From contig JALLOL010000018.1 in NCBI GenBank assembly GCA_027717875.1, positions 1-17,758 on the forward strand: 17,758 nucleotides of DNA, given 5' to 3'. The notes below the pieces were generated by a model, which was not told where the DNA came from, did not search any database, and saw nothing but the letters and a program-made list of their open reading frames with translations. Of the stretch, positions 7,436 through 15,051 are shown piece by piece (position 1 is the stretch's first letter; the number at the start of each line of letters is the position of its first letter). A program made the translations under genes and the position numbers. This DNA comes from Acidobacteria bacterium AH-259-L09 (lineage in GTDB: Bacteria; Acidobacteriota; UBA6911; RPQK01).

Positions 7436-8854
7436 TCAGAAAAGGGCGTCTCTACGCAACTTCCTCCTCTCCTCAGGTGGTCTTTCGGGAGCTAAAGAGC
7501 GGGAAATGAAAATAATTCCGGCCACCAGCCAGAAGGGTTCCATGATGCGCACAATAATGAAGGTGTTGGAACCAATGGCATGGATGAGAAGGCAGACGAA
7601 ACCCCCCAGAAAACCGATCGATAGACCTCTGTAGAAGGGATCGTCAGCAAAGTAACGAACACGATCGAGTCCCAGCTGAAAAAGTCTGAAGCACAAGAAA
7701 AGAAGAGCGACAAGGCCACATAGGCCGGTCTCAATTAGAGTTCTAAAGTACTGGGAATCGATAAAACGCCAGCCAGTAACTCCAAATCCAAACAAGGGCT
7801 GTTGGGGGAAATCCCGTAGAACCTCTTTAAAACTCTGCAGTCGAGCAGACGTTGCCGTATCTAGTCGCTGACCCAAAACAAGAAGCTGGCCCCTCTTTGC
7901 TTCCTGGGTCCAGGTAAAGGTGATCCTGTCGCGAATCACTTGCGGGAAGATATTGGGAAAGATCAAAAGGCTTAAGGTCAGGGCTATCAGAGCGTAACTC
8001 ACCAGACGATTGCGATTGAGGAACAGCACCACGGCCAGTCCGGGAATCAAACCGAGATAGGAAGCCCGTGACATCGTATACAAGAAAGGCACAAAAAGAT
8101 AAAAAGCAATGAGTGCATATGAAATCCGCTTCCCGTAGCCGCGCAGGCTGAGAGACAGGGATGCACAGAGCAAAATCAAAAAACCCAGGTAGCCTCCAAG
8201 AGTATTGGGTTCCGCGTACTGGCCTTCGAAAGGAGCCGTGACCCGCTGACCACTGGGGATTTGGGCAAGACCAATGGTGGCCACAATAAGAGCTGTGATG
8301 ACGACAGCCAGCCAGTAGCGACGCAACTGTTTCTCGTCCTCAATGTTGTTGATGACCATAAAAAAGAGGACGAAGTATTGGATGTACTTGAAAACAAAAA
8401 GGGTTCCCGCCATTGGCTGCACCCGTCCCACTACCATTCCGAGGAGTGTCGCGACAGCGCAAGCGAAAATGTAGAACAGTATGGCCGAGCTCAGGGAAGT
8501 TTTCTTAAAAATCCCCAGTTCCTTGTAAAGAGCACTCCTGATCAACCAAGCGACTACGACAATAATCAGTAAGAAATCATCGAAACGAAAGGTCACTCCC
8601 CTCCCTAATGTACCTCCAGACGTGACTAGCCGCCCGATGACAAACTCGGGCGAGAGCAGCATGGAAAAGATCAGCAAATAGATGGCGATTCTGGTTTTAA
8701 AAAGAACAATCACCGAAACCGCCATTCCTAAACTAATCAAAATGCCTACGTCAGACTCCAGTCGTGAGAGAACAAGGGAGACCACACCGAGAAAGCCCAC
8801 CATGAGAAACAGCAAGAAAATCGCAAATGGATTGACGCCTACCGCTCGTGCCAT
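7436..8854 (-). CDS. O-antigen ligase/polymerase-like (Wzy_C) polytopic membrane protein
   Basis: A 472-aa protein made almost entirely of hydrophobic helices, about 10-12 predicted membrane spans, starting with ANPFAIFLLFLMVGFLGVVSL-like helices near the N-terminus. A long loop in the second half ends in FGFGVTGWRF and then QYFRTLIETG before another helix; this is the usual Wzy_C/O-antigen ligase arrangement, with conserved polar residues in the large periplasmic loop. Wzy polymerises undecaprenyl-linked repeat units in the periplasm, whereas WaaL transfers the polymer to lipid A; the two cannot be told apart by motif alone. Its place between a Wzz/kinase gene and biosynthetic genes favours the polymerase. 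It starts 56 bases after the kinase gene stop and a GGAGG-like motif lies upstream of the ATG. Confidence 0.85.
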   Translation of the reverse strand: MARAVGVNPFAIFLLFLMVGFLGVVSLVLSRLESDVGILISLGMAVSVIVLFKTRIAIYLLIFSMLLSPEFVIGRLVTSGGTLGRGVTFRFDDFLLIIVVVAWLIRSALYKELGIFKKTSLSSAILFYIFACAVATLLGMVVGRVQPMAGTLFVFKYIQYFVLFFMVINNIEDEKQLRRYWLAVVITALIVATIGLAQIPSGQRVTAPFEGQYAEPNTLGGYLGFLILLCASLSLSLRGYGKRISYALIAFYLFVPFLYTMSRASYLGLIPGLAVVLFLNRNRLVSYALIALTLSLLIFPNIFPQVIRDRITFTWTQEAKRGQLLVLGQRLDTATSARLQSFKEVLRDFPQQPLFGFGVTGWRFIDSQYFRTLIETGLCGLVALLFLCFRLFQLGLDRVRYFADDPFYRGLSIGFLGGFVCLLIHAIGSNTFIIVRIMEPFWLVAGIIFISRSLAPERPPEERRKLRRDALF

Positions 8855-8910
8855 CTCCGACTAATCCTCCTCTGATTCGTTGTGCTCCCAGCTTATCAGT
8901 TCGATATCAG

Positions 8911-11367
8911 CTACTCTTCGTCAGTGAGCTTCATGATGTCTTCCAATTCTCGATCAGAAGACGCTGACTGGGAAGATGTCTTTGTGCGCTCACCTTGAGG
9001 CTTCTGAGGTTCCTGGGATTGCTCCCGCGAGGGTTGTTGAGAAGTTCTGGAAGGTTTCCGACGATTCCGTTGGCTGACGAAGTCCGAAAGTCCCCCTTTT
9101 AAACGAGTCAGGACTCCAGGAGAAGTTTTGGAAGGAGGGACTTCCTCGTACTTATATTTATAGCCATAGTATTCGTAGCCGCGGGTATAATAGGATGCGG
9201 CTTCGATATCGTTCATCACAAGGCCAATAACATTCCCCCCGACATCCAGCAGCCGACTCTTGGTTCGATTGACCGCCTCGCGTCCAACTCGACCAATTTG
9301 ATAGGCAATCAGGGTTGCATCGATCCCAGAGGCCAACTGTGCGGCTTCGGCCACCGGAAGAACGGGGGCGATGTCCAGAATGATGACGTCATAGCGATGA
9401 CGGACTTCGGCAAGAATCTTGCTGACCTTTTCAAGGTTCAAAAGTTCAGCTGGGTTATCGACCCTTCTTCCGGAACTAAGCAAGAAAAGATACTCAAGTC
9501 CCGGGTTGACGTGGGAATTCTTTAGTCCAAATTTACCTAAAATAAGATCGTCTATCGATCTAATGGCACTTTCCCAGTCTGTTACTTTCAGAAGAACTTC
9601 CGTCAAACCGGGTGTATTGGACAATCCAAAGACTTTATGTACCTGGGGCCGGCGTAAGTCGGCGTCGATCAAAAGCGTTCTCTGGCCGGACTGAGCAAAA
9701 ACCACCGCCAGGTTAGAGGCCGTGCTGGTCTTGCCTTCCTGCAAGACTGAAGATGTGACCAGGAGGGTCTTCCAACCATTTTTCTTTAACAGGACATCAA
9801 GATGGGCGCGCAGAGAGCGGAAAGCTTCGGAAACAGTCTCCCTCGGAGCAAAGTGAGTACACAGAGTGGCTATTAGGTCTATGTCCTCCCTGGTGGCATC
9901 CCTCCCCATCTCGTCCACCAGCACCTTCTCCCTCACCGTCGCGTTATCCAAATGAGGGATTACCCCCAAAACAGGAAGTCCTACATACCGCTCAACATCC
10001 TCGATAGTCCCGATTGACGTGTCCATGGACTCCAGGACAAAGGCAAAAACACCGCCAAGTATGGCTCCAATCAGCAGTCCCAACAGGGCGTTGACAAACT
10101 TGGAGCGCACATACAATGAACTCGCTGAGTTGGCTTGCTGGACGATGCTGACTTCTTTGATTTCACCAGCTTTCTGAATCTCCGCGTCTTGTAATCGTGC
10201 CTGGAAAAGATTGAGGGCCTCCCTTCTTAAAGCCACTTGCCTCTGTAAAGACTCAAGTTGGCGAGTGACCTCGGGAACCTCGTCCAATTGATCCTGCAAT
10301 TGATCCTGACGTGCAACTAAAGCGCGGCGTTCTTCAATTAACTCATCGCGAATGGCCCGGTAGCGTCCAATCAAACCGCCGATGCTCTCCTTCACCCGCT
10401 TTTCCAGCTCCTGTGCTTTAAAAACGTTCTGCTGGATCTCCATCGACGCTCCAGTCTGGTAACTCAGCAGTTGACTCCGTTCAGTTCTCAACTCGTCGAT
10501 CTGAGCAATGCGTTGCAAAAGTTGTTGTTCCAATTGCGAAACCAGCGGATCTCTTGCGTCGGTAAGAGCAGGAAAGAAGGCAAAGTACTGATCGACGCTC
10601 GGCATCTGTTCCAGCTGTTTAATCCCCCTTTCCAGGCTGGCGATTTCCCTTTGAAGACCGCTGATCTCATCCCGAGCTGCTGCCATATCCTCGTGCTCCA
10701 GGCTAAGGATGGCCGTGTGCTCTCTCTTAAACTCCTCAAGTTTTCTTTCCGCTGCATTCAGCTCTTGCTCAGTCTCTCGGATCCTGGCCTGGATAAATCG
10801 CACCGCCTCGCGGATCTGGCTATTTCTCTCGGCAATGTTGTAATCGAGAAATTCCTCAGCCGTGTAATTGGCAATGTCTATCGCCAAGTCCTCGGAGGAG
10901 CCAGTCGACTTGATACCAACGATATCGCTCTCTCCTTTTTTTTCAGCTTCGACGCGGATGTTGTCAATTAACGTCACAAGTTGCTTACTGTTTCGAACCT
11001 TTTCTTCGAGCGCATCGTAGTCGATCTCCTCGCCATCAGCCAGCAGGGCTCTGACCTCGCGAAATTCATCGTGTTTCTCCCCAAGACGCAGCGCAACGCG
11101 CGCTTTAATCTTTTGACTGGTGATGATTTGTGATTGGGTGGCGATATTGTCTCCTGGATACCAACTTAAGGCCTCGATGAGGAGCGCTTGCATGTTAGCT
11201 GCCGCACGAGAGATTTTCACCAGCGACTCGGCTTCGTATACAGGAGATGGCATAGCACTTAACCAATAGGTCAAGGTCCCCACCAAAATCGGCGACCAAA
11301 AAATGACCCACTTGCGCCGCCGGAGGACTCGAAAGACGTCTCGAAGATCAAATTCAAACTCTGCCAT
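8911..11367 (-). CDS. Polysaccharide co-polymerase with BY-kinase domain (Wzz-Wzc type)
   Basis: An 818-aa inner-membrane protein that sets chain length and autophosphorylates. Order: Wzz domain with first membrane helix (about 18-38), long periplasmic coiled coil (about 185-400), second helix (about 424-446), then a cytoplasmic bacterial tyrosine kinase. Kinase motifs are a Walker A at 540-548 (QEGKTS where GEGKST is usual), Walker A' LLIDADLRRP (565-574) and Walker B VIILDIAP (661-668). A tyrosine cluster at 726-740 contains eight Tyr in fifteen residues. Unusually, a further 78-residue Ser/Gln/Arg-rich, probably disordered tail follows the cluster, which normally sits at the very end. The gene is 12 bases downstream of the Wza-like gene. 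A matching LMW-PTP domain occurs in the fusion gene at the window start. Identification is firm; the altered Walker A and tail are oddities. Confidence 0.93.
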   Translation of the reverse strand: MAEFEFDLRDVFRVLRRRKWVIFWSPILVGTLTYWLSAMPSPVYEAESLVKISRAAANMQALLIEALSWYPGDNIATQSQIITSQKIKARVALRLGEKHDEFREVRALLADGEEIDYDALEEKVRNSKQLVTLIDNIRVEAEKKGESDIVGIKSTGSSEDLAIDIANYTAEEFLDYNIAERNSQIREAVRFIQARIRETEQELNAAERKLEEFKREHTAILSLEHEDMAAARDEISGLQREIASLERGIKQLEQMPSVDQYFAFFPALTDARDPLVSQLEQQLLQRIAQIDELRTERSQLLSYQTGASMEIQQNVFKAQELEKRVKESIGGLIGRYRAIRDELIEERRALVARQDQLQDQLDEVPEVTRQLESLQRQVALRREALNLFQARLQDAEIQKAGEIKEVSIVQQANSASSLYVRSKFVNALLGLLIGAILGGVFAFVLESMDTSIGTIEDVERYVGLPVLGVIPHLDNATVREKVLVDEMGRDATREDIDLIATLCTHFAPRETVSEAFRSLRAHLDVLLKKNGWKTLLVTSSVLQEGKTSTASNLAVVFAQSGQRTLLIDADLRRPQVHKVFGLSNTPGLTEVLLKVTDWESAIRSIDDLILGKFGLKNSHVNPGLEYLFLLSSGRRVDNPAELLNLEKVSKILAEVRHRYDVIILDIAPVLPVAEAAQLASGIDATLIAYQIGRVGREAVNRTKSRLLDVGGNVIGLVMNDIEAASYYTRGYEYYGYKYKYEEVPPSKTSPGVLTRLKGGLSDFVSQRNRRKPSRTSQQPSREQSQEPQKPQGERTKTSSQSASSDRELEDIMKLTDEE

Positions 11368-11379
11368 CGCTACTCGAAG

Positions 11380-12495
11380 TTACCTCGCCCTCCTCACCTC
11401 CAGGAGAAATACCGTATCCCGAAGAAGAGCTAGCAAAGGAGCAATTACTCCAATCACGTCTCGATACTTGGCAAGACCGCGTCTGGGAACAAAGATAACA
11501 TCATTATTTTGCAGTACAACGTTTTGAGAGAAATCGGCTTTTTCCACCAGCCTTTTGAGGTTTACCTCAACAAGCTCCGGCTGATTCAAATCACCTCGCG
11601 CGATAAAGACTTTACTGCGCGAGGCATCTGCAGTAAAACTGCCACTCCTGGAGATTACCTCCACTATTGAAAGCTCCTCCTGCACCGCGACCACTCCAGG
11701 AGAATGAACTTCACCGAACACATAATAGGTATTCGCCCCCACCTCCTTGCTGGGAATCCAAACGATATCGCCAGGATTGACAATGACGTTCTGGCTTTCA
11801 TCTCCTTGAAAGATCACATCCGACAAATTGAGGAGCCGCACTTCTCCGCCGGCACGATTGATCTGAACCTTGGTCATGTTGGCCTGTTCGGTGAAACCCC
11901 CATGCTCAATAATAAATTCCAAAACTGTCTTACGACCCTCAAGCGGGTACAATCCAGCTCCCCGTACACCGGTTCCAGCCACTACTTCACCCAACAAATA
12001 GGCTCGGTTGGAACTGTATTGCTCTATGACAACTTGAACGACCGGCTGGCGAAAGTATTTCAATAACTCCTGTTCAATGCTGCGCTTCAAGTCGGTTGAA
12101 GACAATCCCTCAACCTGGAGGTTTTGGTTGACTCCAAAAGGCACAAAAATCGTTCCGTCTTCAGCTACACGGACCGTCCTTTCCTCAACATTTAGTCCGT
12201 TCCAAACTGTAATGTGCAGGACATCATTGCGCCCGACCCTAGGTTCGGGCACCCCATCGACAAGTACAAAGGCTTCCGCCCGTGAGGTGCGCTGCTGCTC
12301 CTCCTGTGAGGGTCCCGGCTGCTCACCGTGAGGGATCTCTCGAACCGGATGAAGCGCCCCAGCAGAAACCGGAAACAGGAAAATAAACAGTAAGGTCAGA
12401 ATCGGGGTACCTCTTGCTCGCCTATCTGGTCCCATGCTTTGCTCTTCGCAGAAAATTGTGTGCTGGAATAAAGTGAATCTCCATGTTAGGAGCAT
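11380..12495 (-). CDS. Polysaccharide export outer-membrane protein (Wza-like, SLBB domains)
   Basis: A periplasmic/outer-membrane exporter forming the pore for the polymer. After a hydrophobic signal segment (LTLLFIFLFPVSAGA) it has a polysaccharide-export domain (DVLHITVWNGLNVEERTVRV...), then two SLBB-type beta-grasp domains, the first with YLLGEV..GAGLYPL and the second with YYVFGEVHSPGVV, and a C-terminal hydrophobic helix (IGVIAPLLALL) comparable to Wza's membrane helix. I used ATG 12495 because GAGGAG sits six bases upstream. ATG 12435 would give a more standard short signal peptide (cleavage near AGA-LHP), and TTG 12516 is unlikely because it lies before the ribosome-binding site. No lipobox cysteine is visible at the cleavage region, so unlike E. 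coli Wza it is probably not a lipoprotein. It is first in the operon and divergent from the VOC-PilZ gene. Confidence 0.88.
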   Translation of the reverse strand: MLLTWRFTLFQHTIFCEEQSMGPDRRARGTPILTLLFIFLFPVSAGALHPVREIPHGEQPGPSQEEQQRTSRAEAFVLVDGVPEPRVGRNDVLHITVWNGLNVEERTVRVAEDGTIFVPFGVNQNLQVEGLSSTDLKRSIEQELLKYFRQPVVQVVIEQYSSNRAYLLGEVVAGTGVRGAGLYPLEGRKTVLEFIIEHGGFTEQANMTKVQINRAGGEVRLLNLSDVIFQGDESQNVIVNPGDIVWIPSKEVGANTYYVFGEVHSPGVVAVQEELSIVEVISRSGSFTADASRSKVFIARGDLNQPELVEVNLKRLVEKADFSQNVVLQNNDVIFVPRRGLAKYRDVIGVIAPLLALLRDTVFLLEVRRAR

Positions 12496-12501
12496 ACAGC
12501 A

Positions 12502-12507
12502 CTCCTC
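12502..12507 (-). promoter_or_regulatory. Ribosome-binding site favouring ATG 12495 of the wza-like gene
   Basis: GAGGAG on the minus strand, six bases before ATG 12495. It supports that start over the upstream TTG 12516, whose reading would place this motif inside the coding region, and competes with the signal-peptide argument for ATG 12435, which has only a weak AGAG motif. Confidence 0.5.
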
Positions 12508-12567
12508 TGTCACCAATGATACCGCAAAATACCGACATATGTGTGGCGCCGGTCATTCTTTCCCTTG

Positions 12568-12596
12568 ACGATAATTGTTTTCGCGCTTCCGCGCAA
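12568..12596 (-). promoter_or_regulatory. Candidate sigma-70 promoter for the polysaccharide operon
   Basis: TTGCGC (12591-12596), a 17-base spacer and TATCGT (12568-12573) on the minus strand, about 75 bases before the wza-like start. Spacing is ideal but both boxes match only in part, so this is a weak call; it is the best -35/-10 pair I found upstream of the operon. Confidence 0.3.
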
Positions 12597-12617
12597 GAGT
12601 GAAAGGTACTGTTTTCC

Positions 12618-12646
12618 TTGTCGAAATTTTTTGGTAGGATTATCTG
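12618..12646 (+). promoter_or_regulatory. Candidate sigma-70 promoter for the VOC-PilZ gene
   Basis: TTGTCG (12618-12623), a 17-base spacer and TATCTG (12641-12646) on the plus strand. If used, it leaves a roughly 135-base 5' leader before the TTG start at 12787. A second weak -10-like TATAGT occurs at 12670-12675 without a -35. The candidate lies about 20 bases from the proposed minus-strand promoter, so the two may be co-regulated. Confidence 0.35.
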
Positions 12647-12774
12647 CAACGGGTGAGCGATAATTCCGGTATAGTGTGTTTTGCATACGAGTGTTGGCTA
12701 TCATTCTGGTGGACCCGGGGGGTGCAGCAATCGAATGAGGAACCGTTACTGCGCGACCCATAAGAATGCAATGT

Positions 12775-12782
12775 GAGGAGGG
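12775..12782 (+). promoter_or_regulatory. Ribosome-binding site deciding the TTG start of the VOC-PilZ gene
   Basis: GAGGAGGG ends four bases before TTG 12787. The in-frame ATG at 12766 lies upstream of this motif and would translate through it, so the TTG is the better start. The resulting N-terminus, MKLYQVLLPVSDI, is the usual opening of a VOC domain. Confidence 0.7.
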
Positions 12783-12786
12783 TAGC

Positions 12787-13821
12787 TTGAAACTTTACCA
12801 AGTGCTTCTTCCCGTATCGGACATTGAGCAAGCGGAGAGCTTCTACAGCCAGCTGCTGGAAATGCCTGGTCGGCGGGTCTCGCCCGGCCGGCATCACTTC
12901 GAATGTGGAGAATTGATCTTGACCTGCTATGATCCGGGCGCAGAAGGCGAACAGGCCGATGTCTCACCCAATCCCCAGCCCCTGTATTTCACTGCTGAGG
13001 ATCTCGAAGCGGCATTCGAATGGGCCAAGGACGCCGGCTGTACTTCCTTGGATGACGAGATCGTCACTCAGCCCTGGGGTGATCGTTCTTTTTCTGTAAA
13101 AGATCCTTTTGGAAACCCCATCCGATTTGTGGATGAAACAACCACAGAGCGACAAAGGAATGAGCAAATCACAGGGGGACCTGACGATAGTCTGAAGATC
13201 GGACTTGCGCTCTCCATTGAGTCCACTAAAGAAGGGTCACAAAAAAAGCAACTTGCGGCTTCCATATTTAAGATCTTCAAGGACGAAATCTGGTTGAAGC
13301 TTTCCAAATCCTCCGCCGAACCCGTCTTCGAGGAAGGAGAAGGGGTCCGGGTTCAATATGGAGATGAAGAAGGAGTCTACGTCGCCGATGTAGAGATTAT
13401 CAAGGTCCCGTCCGAGAATCAACATGTGGCGATCTCCATGCCCAAGGAAGTGAATATGCTGCAGAGGAGGGCAGCTCCGAGGGTTCGATTTGAGATCCCT
13501 ATATCGTTTTCAATCGTGGGCACTGCTGAGGGCGAAGGAGAAGTTTTTAAGTCCCGAACCCGTGACATTAGTACCGGCGGGCTGAGATTTGAAACAAGCG
13601 CCCAATTGGAAGCAGGGGAAAAAGTAAAGATAAGTCTTCTTTTGCCTCCATCGGAAAAAATAAGCGTGGCCGCAAAGGTGATGTCATCTGAGCACGTCAC
13701 ACGTGAAAACAAGGTTTTGACTTCGGTTGGTGCGCAGTTTATTGAACTGCAGCTAGATGACCAAATCAAGATCCTACAGTTCTTGATTGACTCCCAGTCG
13801 GATGAGGAAGCAGAAAAGTGA
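12787..13821 (+). CDS. VOC (glyoxalase-fold) domain fused to YcgR-N-like and PilZ c-di-GMP receptor domains
   Basis: A 344-aa cytoplasmic protein with three parts. Residues 1-118 are a VOC/glyoxalase-bleomycin-resistance fold: KLYQVLLPVSDIEQAESFY opens it and DPFGNPIRFVDE closes it. Positions that usually bind metal look replaced (Gln in YQVLLPV, Arg in NPIRF), suggesting ligand binding rather than metal catalysis. Residues about 135-227 resemble the YcgR N-terminal domain. Residues 228-337 are a PilZ domain with both c-di-GMP motifs intact: RxxxR in RRAAPR (227-232) and DxSxxG in DISTGG (260-265). PilZ proteins transmit c-di-GMP levels to motility or polysaccharide machinery. It is divergent from the polysaccharide operon and its stop is 9 bases from that of the convergent HD-GYP-like gene. 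Domain calls are strong; what the VOC part senses is unknown. Confidence 0.85.
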   Translation: MKLYQVLLPVSDIEQAESFYSQLLEMPGRRVSPGRHHFECGELILTCYDPGAEGEQADVSPNPQPLYFTAEDLEAAFEWAKDAGCTSLDDEIVTQPWGDRSFSVKDPFGNPIRFVDETTTERQRNEQITGGPDDSLKIGLALSIESTKEGSQKKQLAASIFKIFKDEIWLKLSKSSAEPVFEEGEGVRVQYGDEEGVYVADVEIIKVPSENQHVAISMPKEVNMLQRRAAPRVRFEIPISFSIVGTAEGEGEVFKSRTRDISTGGLRFETSAQLEAGEKVKISLLLPPSEKISVAAKVMSSEHVTRENKVLTSVGAQFIELQLDDQIKILQFLIDSQSDEEAEK

Positions 13822-13830
13822 AAGTACAGC

Positions 13831-14919
13831 TCAATGTGCCGCTGATAGTGTATGGTAAGTAATCGCCTTGGTGATAGAGAGCGACGGATTCTGAGCCAAA
13901 TCAATTTCTCTGGGTTCGTCTAAGGACTCTCCCTGGCTGTCGTAAAGAATCTTGACCACGGGACGGAACAAGTTTTCCGGATTGACCTCCACGACTCGTG
14001 CCACTTCATCGGTATTCAAGATGACGTATTCATTATAAGGATATACAGAAAAGCTTCTCACCAGAGCCTTGACAATCTGATCCGAAAAACTTCTCGTCGC
14101 GCCGCGGGTTAACTCTTCCAGTAACTGATAGCCGGTCAAGGCCTTACGGTAAGGACGATCGTGAATACAGGCCTCGAAGACATCCGCAATGCCCAATATT
14201 TTTGCCTCCTCACGGATCTCACGGCCCTTCAATCCCCGAGGAAATCCGCTTCCGTCTTCCCGTTCGTACACCTGTCCCGCGGTTATGGCAAGCCAATCGT
14301 ACTGCGGGCATAACTTTCTTAAAATCTCAGCGCTGTAAACAGACCGCTGCCGCACCTTCTTACTGACCTTTCCTGCTTGACGGAGCAGCTTATCGGGGAT
14401 CCACCCTATCCCAATTTCGTGTAAAAGTGCAGACAGTCCCAGCCTCCTTTGCTTTTGAAGATTGTATTTCAAGGTCTGGGCAATACGCACTGACAAAATG
14501 GTCACATTCACCGAGTGGGTACCTACGGCGAATTCCTGTCTCCTGTCGGTGGCCAAAAGAAGGAGAGCTGAACTGTCAAGGATGGAATCGATCATGCGTT
14601 TGACCAGCTGTTCTCCGCGTGCAATAGCCGGGGGTTTACTCTCCTGAGCCCAATGGATCGATTCCAAAACGTAGGCCGTCGCCGTTTTGTACAGTCCGAT
14701 CGCTTGGTCGCGTGCTTCCCTTTCAAGGAGACCTTCGCTTTCTTGTGCCTCCCGGGGGTCAAATTCTTGCAGCTCCTGCTCAGAAATCTTGTCAATCAGA
14801 GAAGTTTCACCACCCTGACGGCGCGGCGCATCCCGCGAAGGGAGTTTCTGACGGTGTTCTTCCCGATATTCTTCGCTCTTTTGCTCTTTAGACTGGCTCC
14901 CTCGGTTTTCTTGATCCAA
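13831..14919 (-). CDS. Degenerate HD-GYP-like protein, probably not a phosphodiesterase
   Basis: A 362-aa protein with a charged, probably disordered N-terminus (1-70), a helical segment, and an HD-GYP-like domain at about 105-290. Kept: H135 in THSVNV, H167, D246 in IADVFEA, DGSGFP (222-227, GYP to GFP) and DRPYR (254-258). Lost: HD is HE (H167-E168), DIGK reads EIGI, the following HP histidine aligns with Arg192, and the HHE pair reads V217-Y218-E219. HD-GYP enzymes hydrolyse c-di-GMP with two or three metals held by these residues, so catalysis is doubtful; a binding or regulatory role is more likely (inference). Start is TTG 14919: an in-frame TAA lies just upstream and no early ATG or GTG exists. 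No ribosome-binding site is visible. It converges on the VOC-PilZ gene. Confidence 0.8.
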   Translation of the reverse strand: MDQENRGSQSKEQKSEEYREEHRQKLPSRDAPRRQGGETSLIDKISEQELQEFDPREAQESEGLLEREARDQAIGLYKTATAYVLESIHWAQESKPPAIARGEQLVKRMIDSILDSSALLLLATDRRQEFAVGTHSVNVTILSVRIAQTLKYNLQKQRRLGLSALLHEIGIGWIPDKLLRQAGKVSKKVRQRSVYSAEILRKLCPQYDWLAITAGQVYEREDGSGFPRGLKGREIREEAKILGIADVFEACIHDRPYRKALTGYQLLEELTRGATRSFSDQIVKALVRSFSVYPYNEYVILNTDEVARVVEVNPENLFRPVVKILYDSQGESLDEPREIDLAQNPSLSITKAITYHTLSAAH

Positions 14920-15051
14920 GATTAATTAGCGTCGGACGTGAAAAGAAAGGCCAAAGCACCCCCACTGCTGTTTTTACAACACTTCTGGATCTTTAGTCTA
15001 ACAGATTCTCTCAGTTTTCTCAGTTTCCGGAGAAGCCTTGATGATAAAACC

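Noticed and set aside
10471..10971. 166-codon open frame on the plus strand
   Set aside because: It is antisense to the coiled-coil part of the Wzz/BY-kinase gene, whose domain content is certain; no independent evidence for coding.
12708..12726. Possible sigma-54 promoter upstream of the VOC-PilZ gene
   Set aside because: The GG and GC elements are 11 bases apart instead of 10 and the surrounding bases do not match the consensus.
12496..12786. c-di-GMP riboswitch in the divergent control region
   Set aside because: Considered because of the PilZ gene, but I could not find the conserved core or paired stems of a GEMM-type element.
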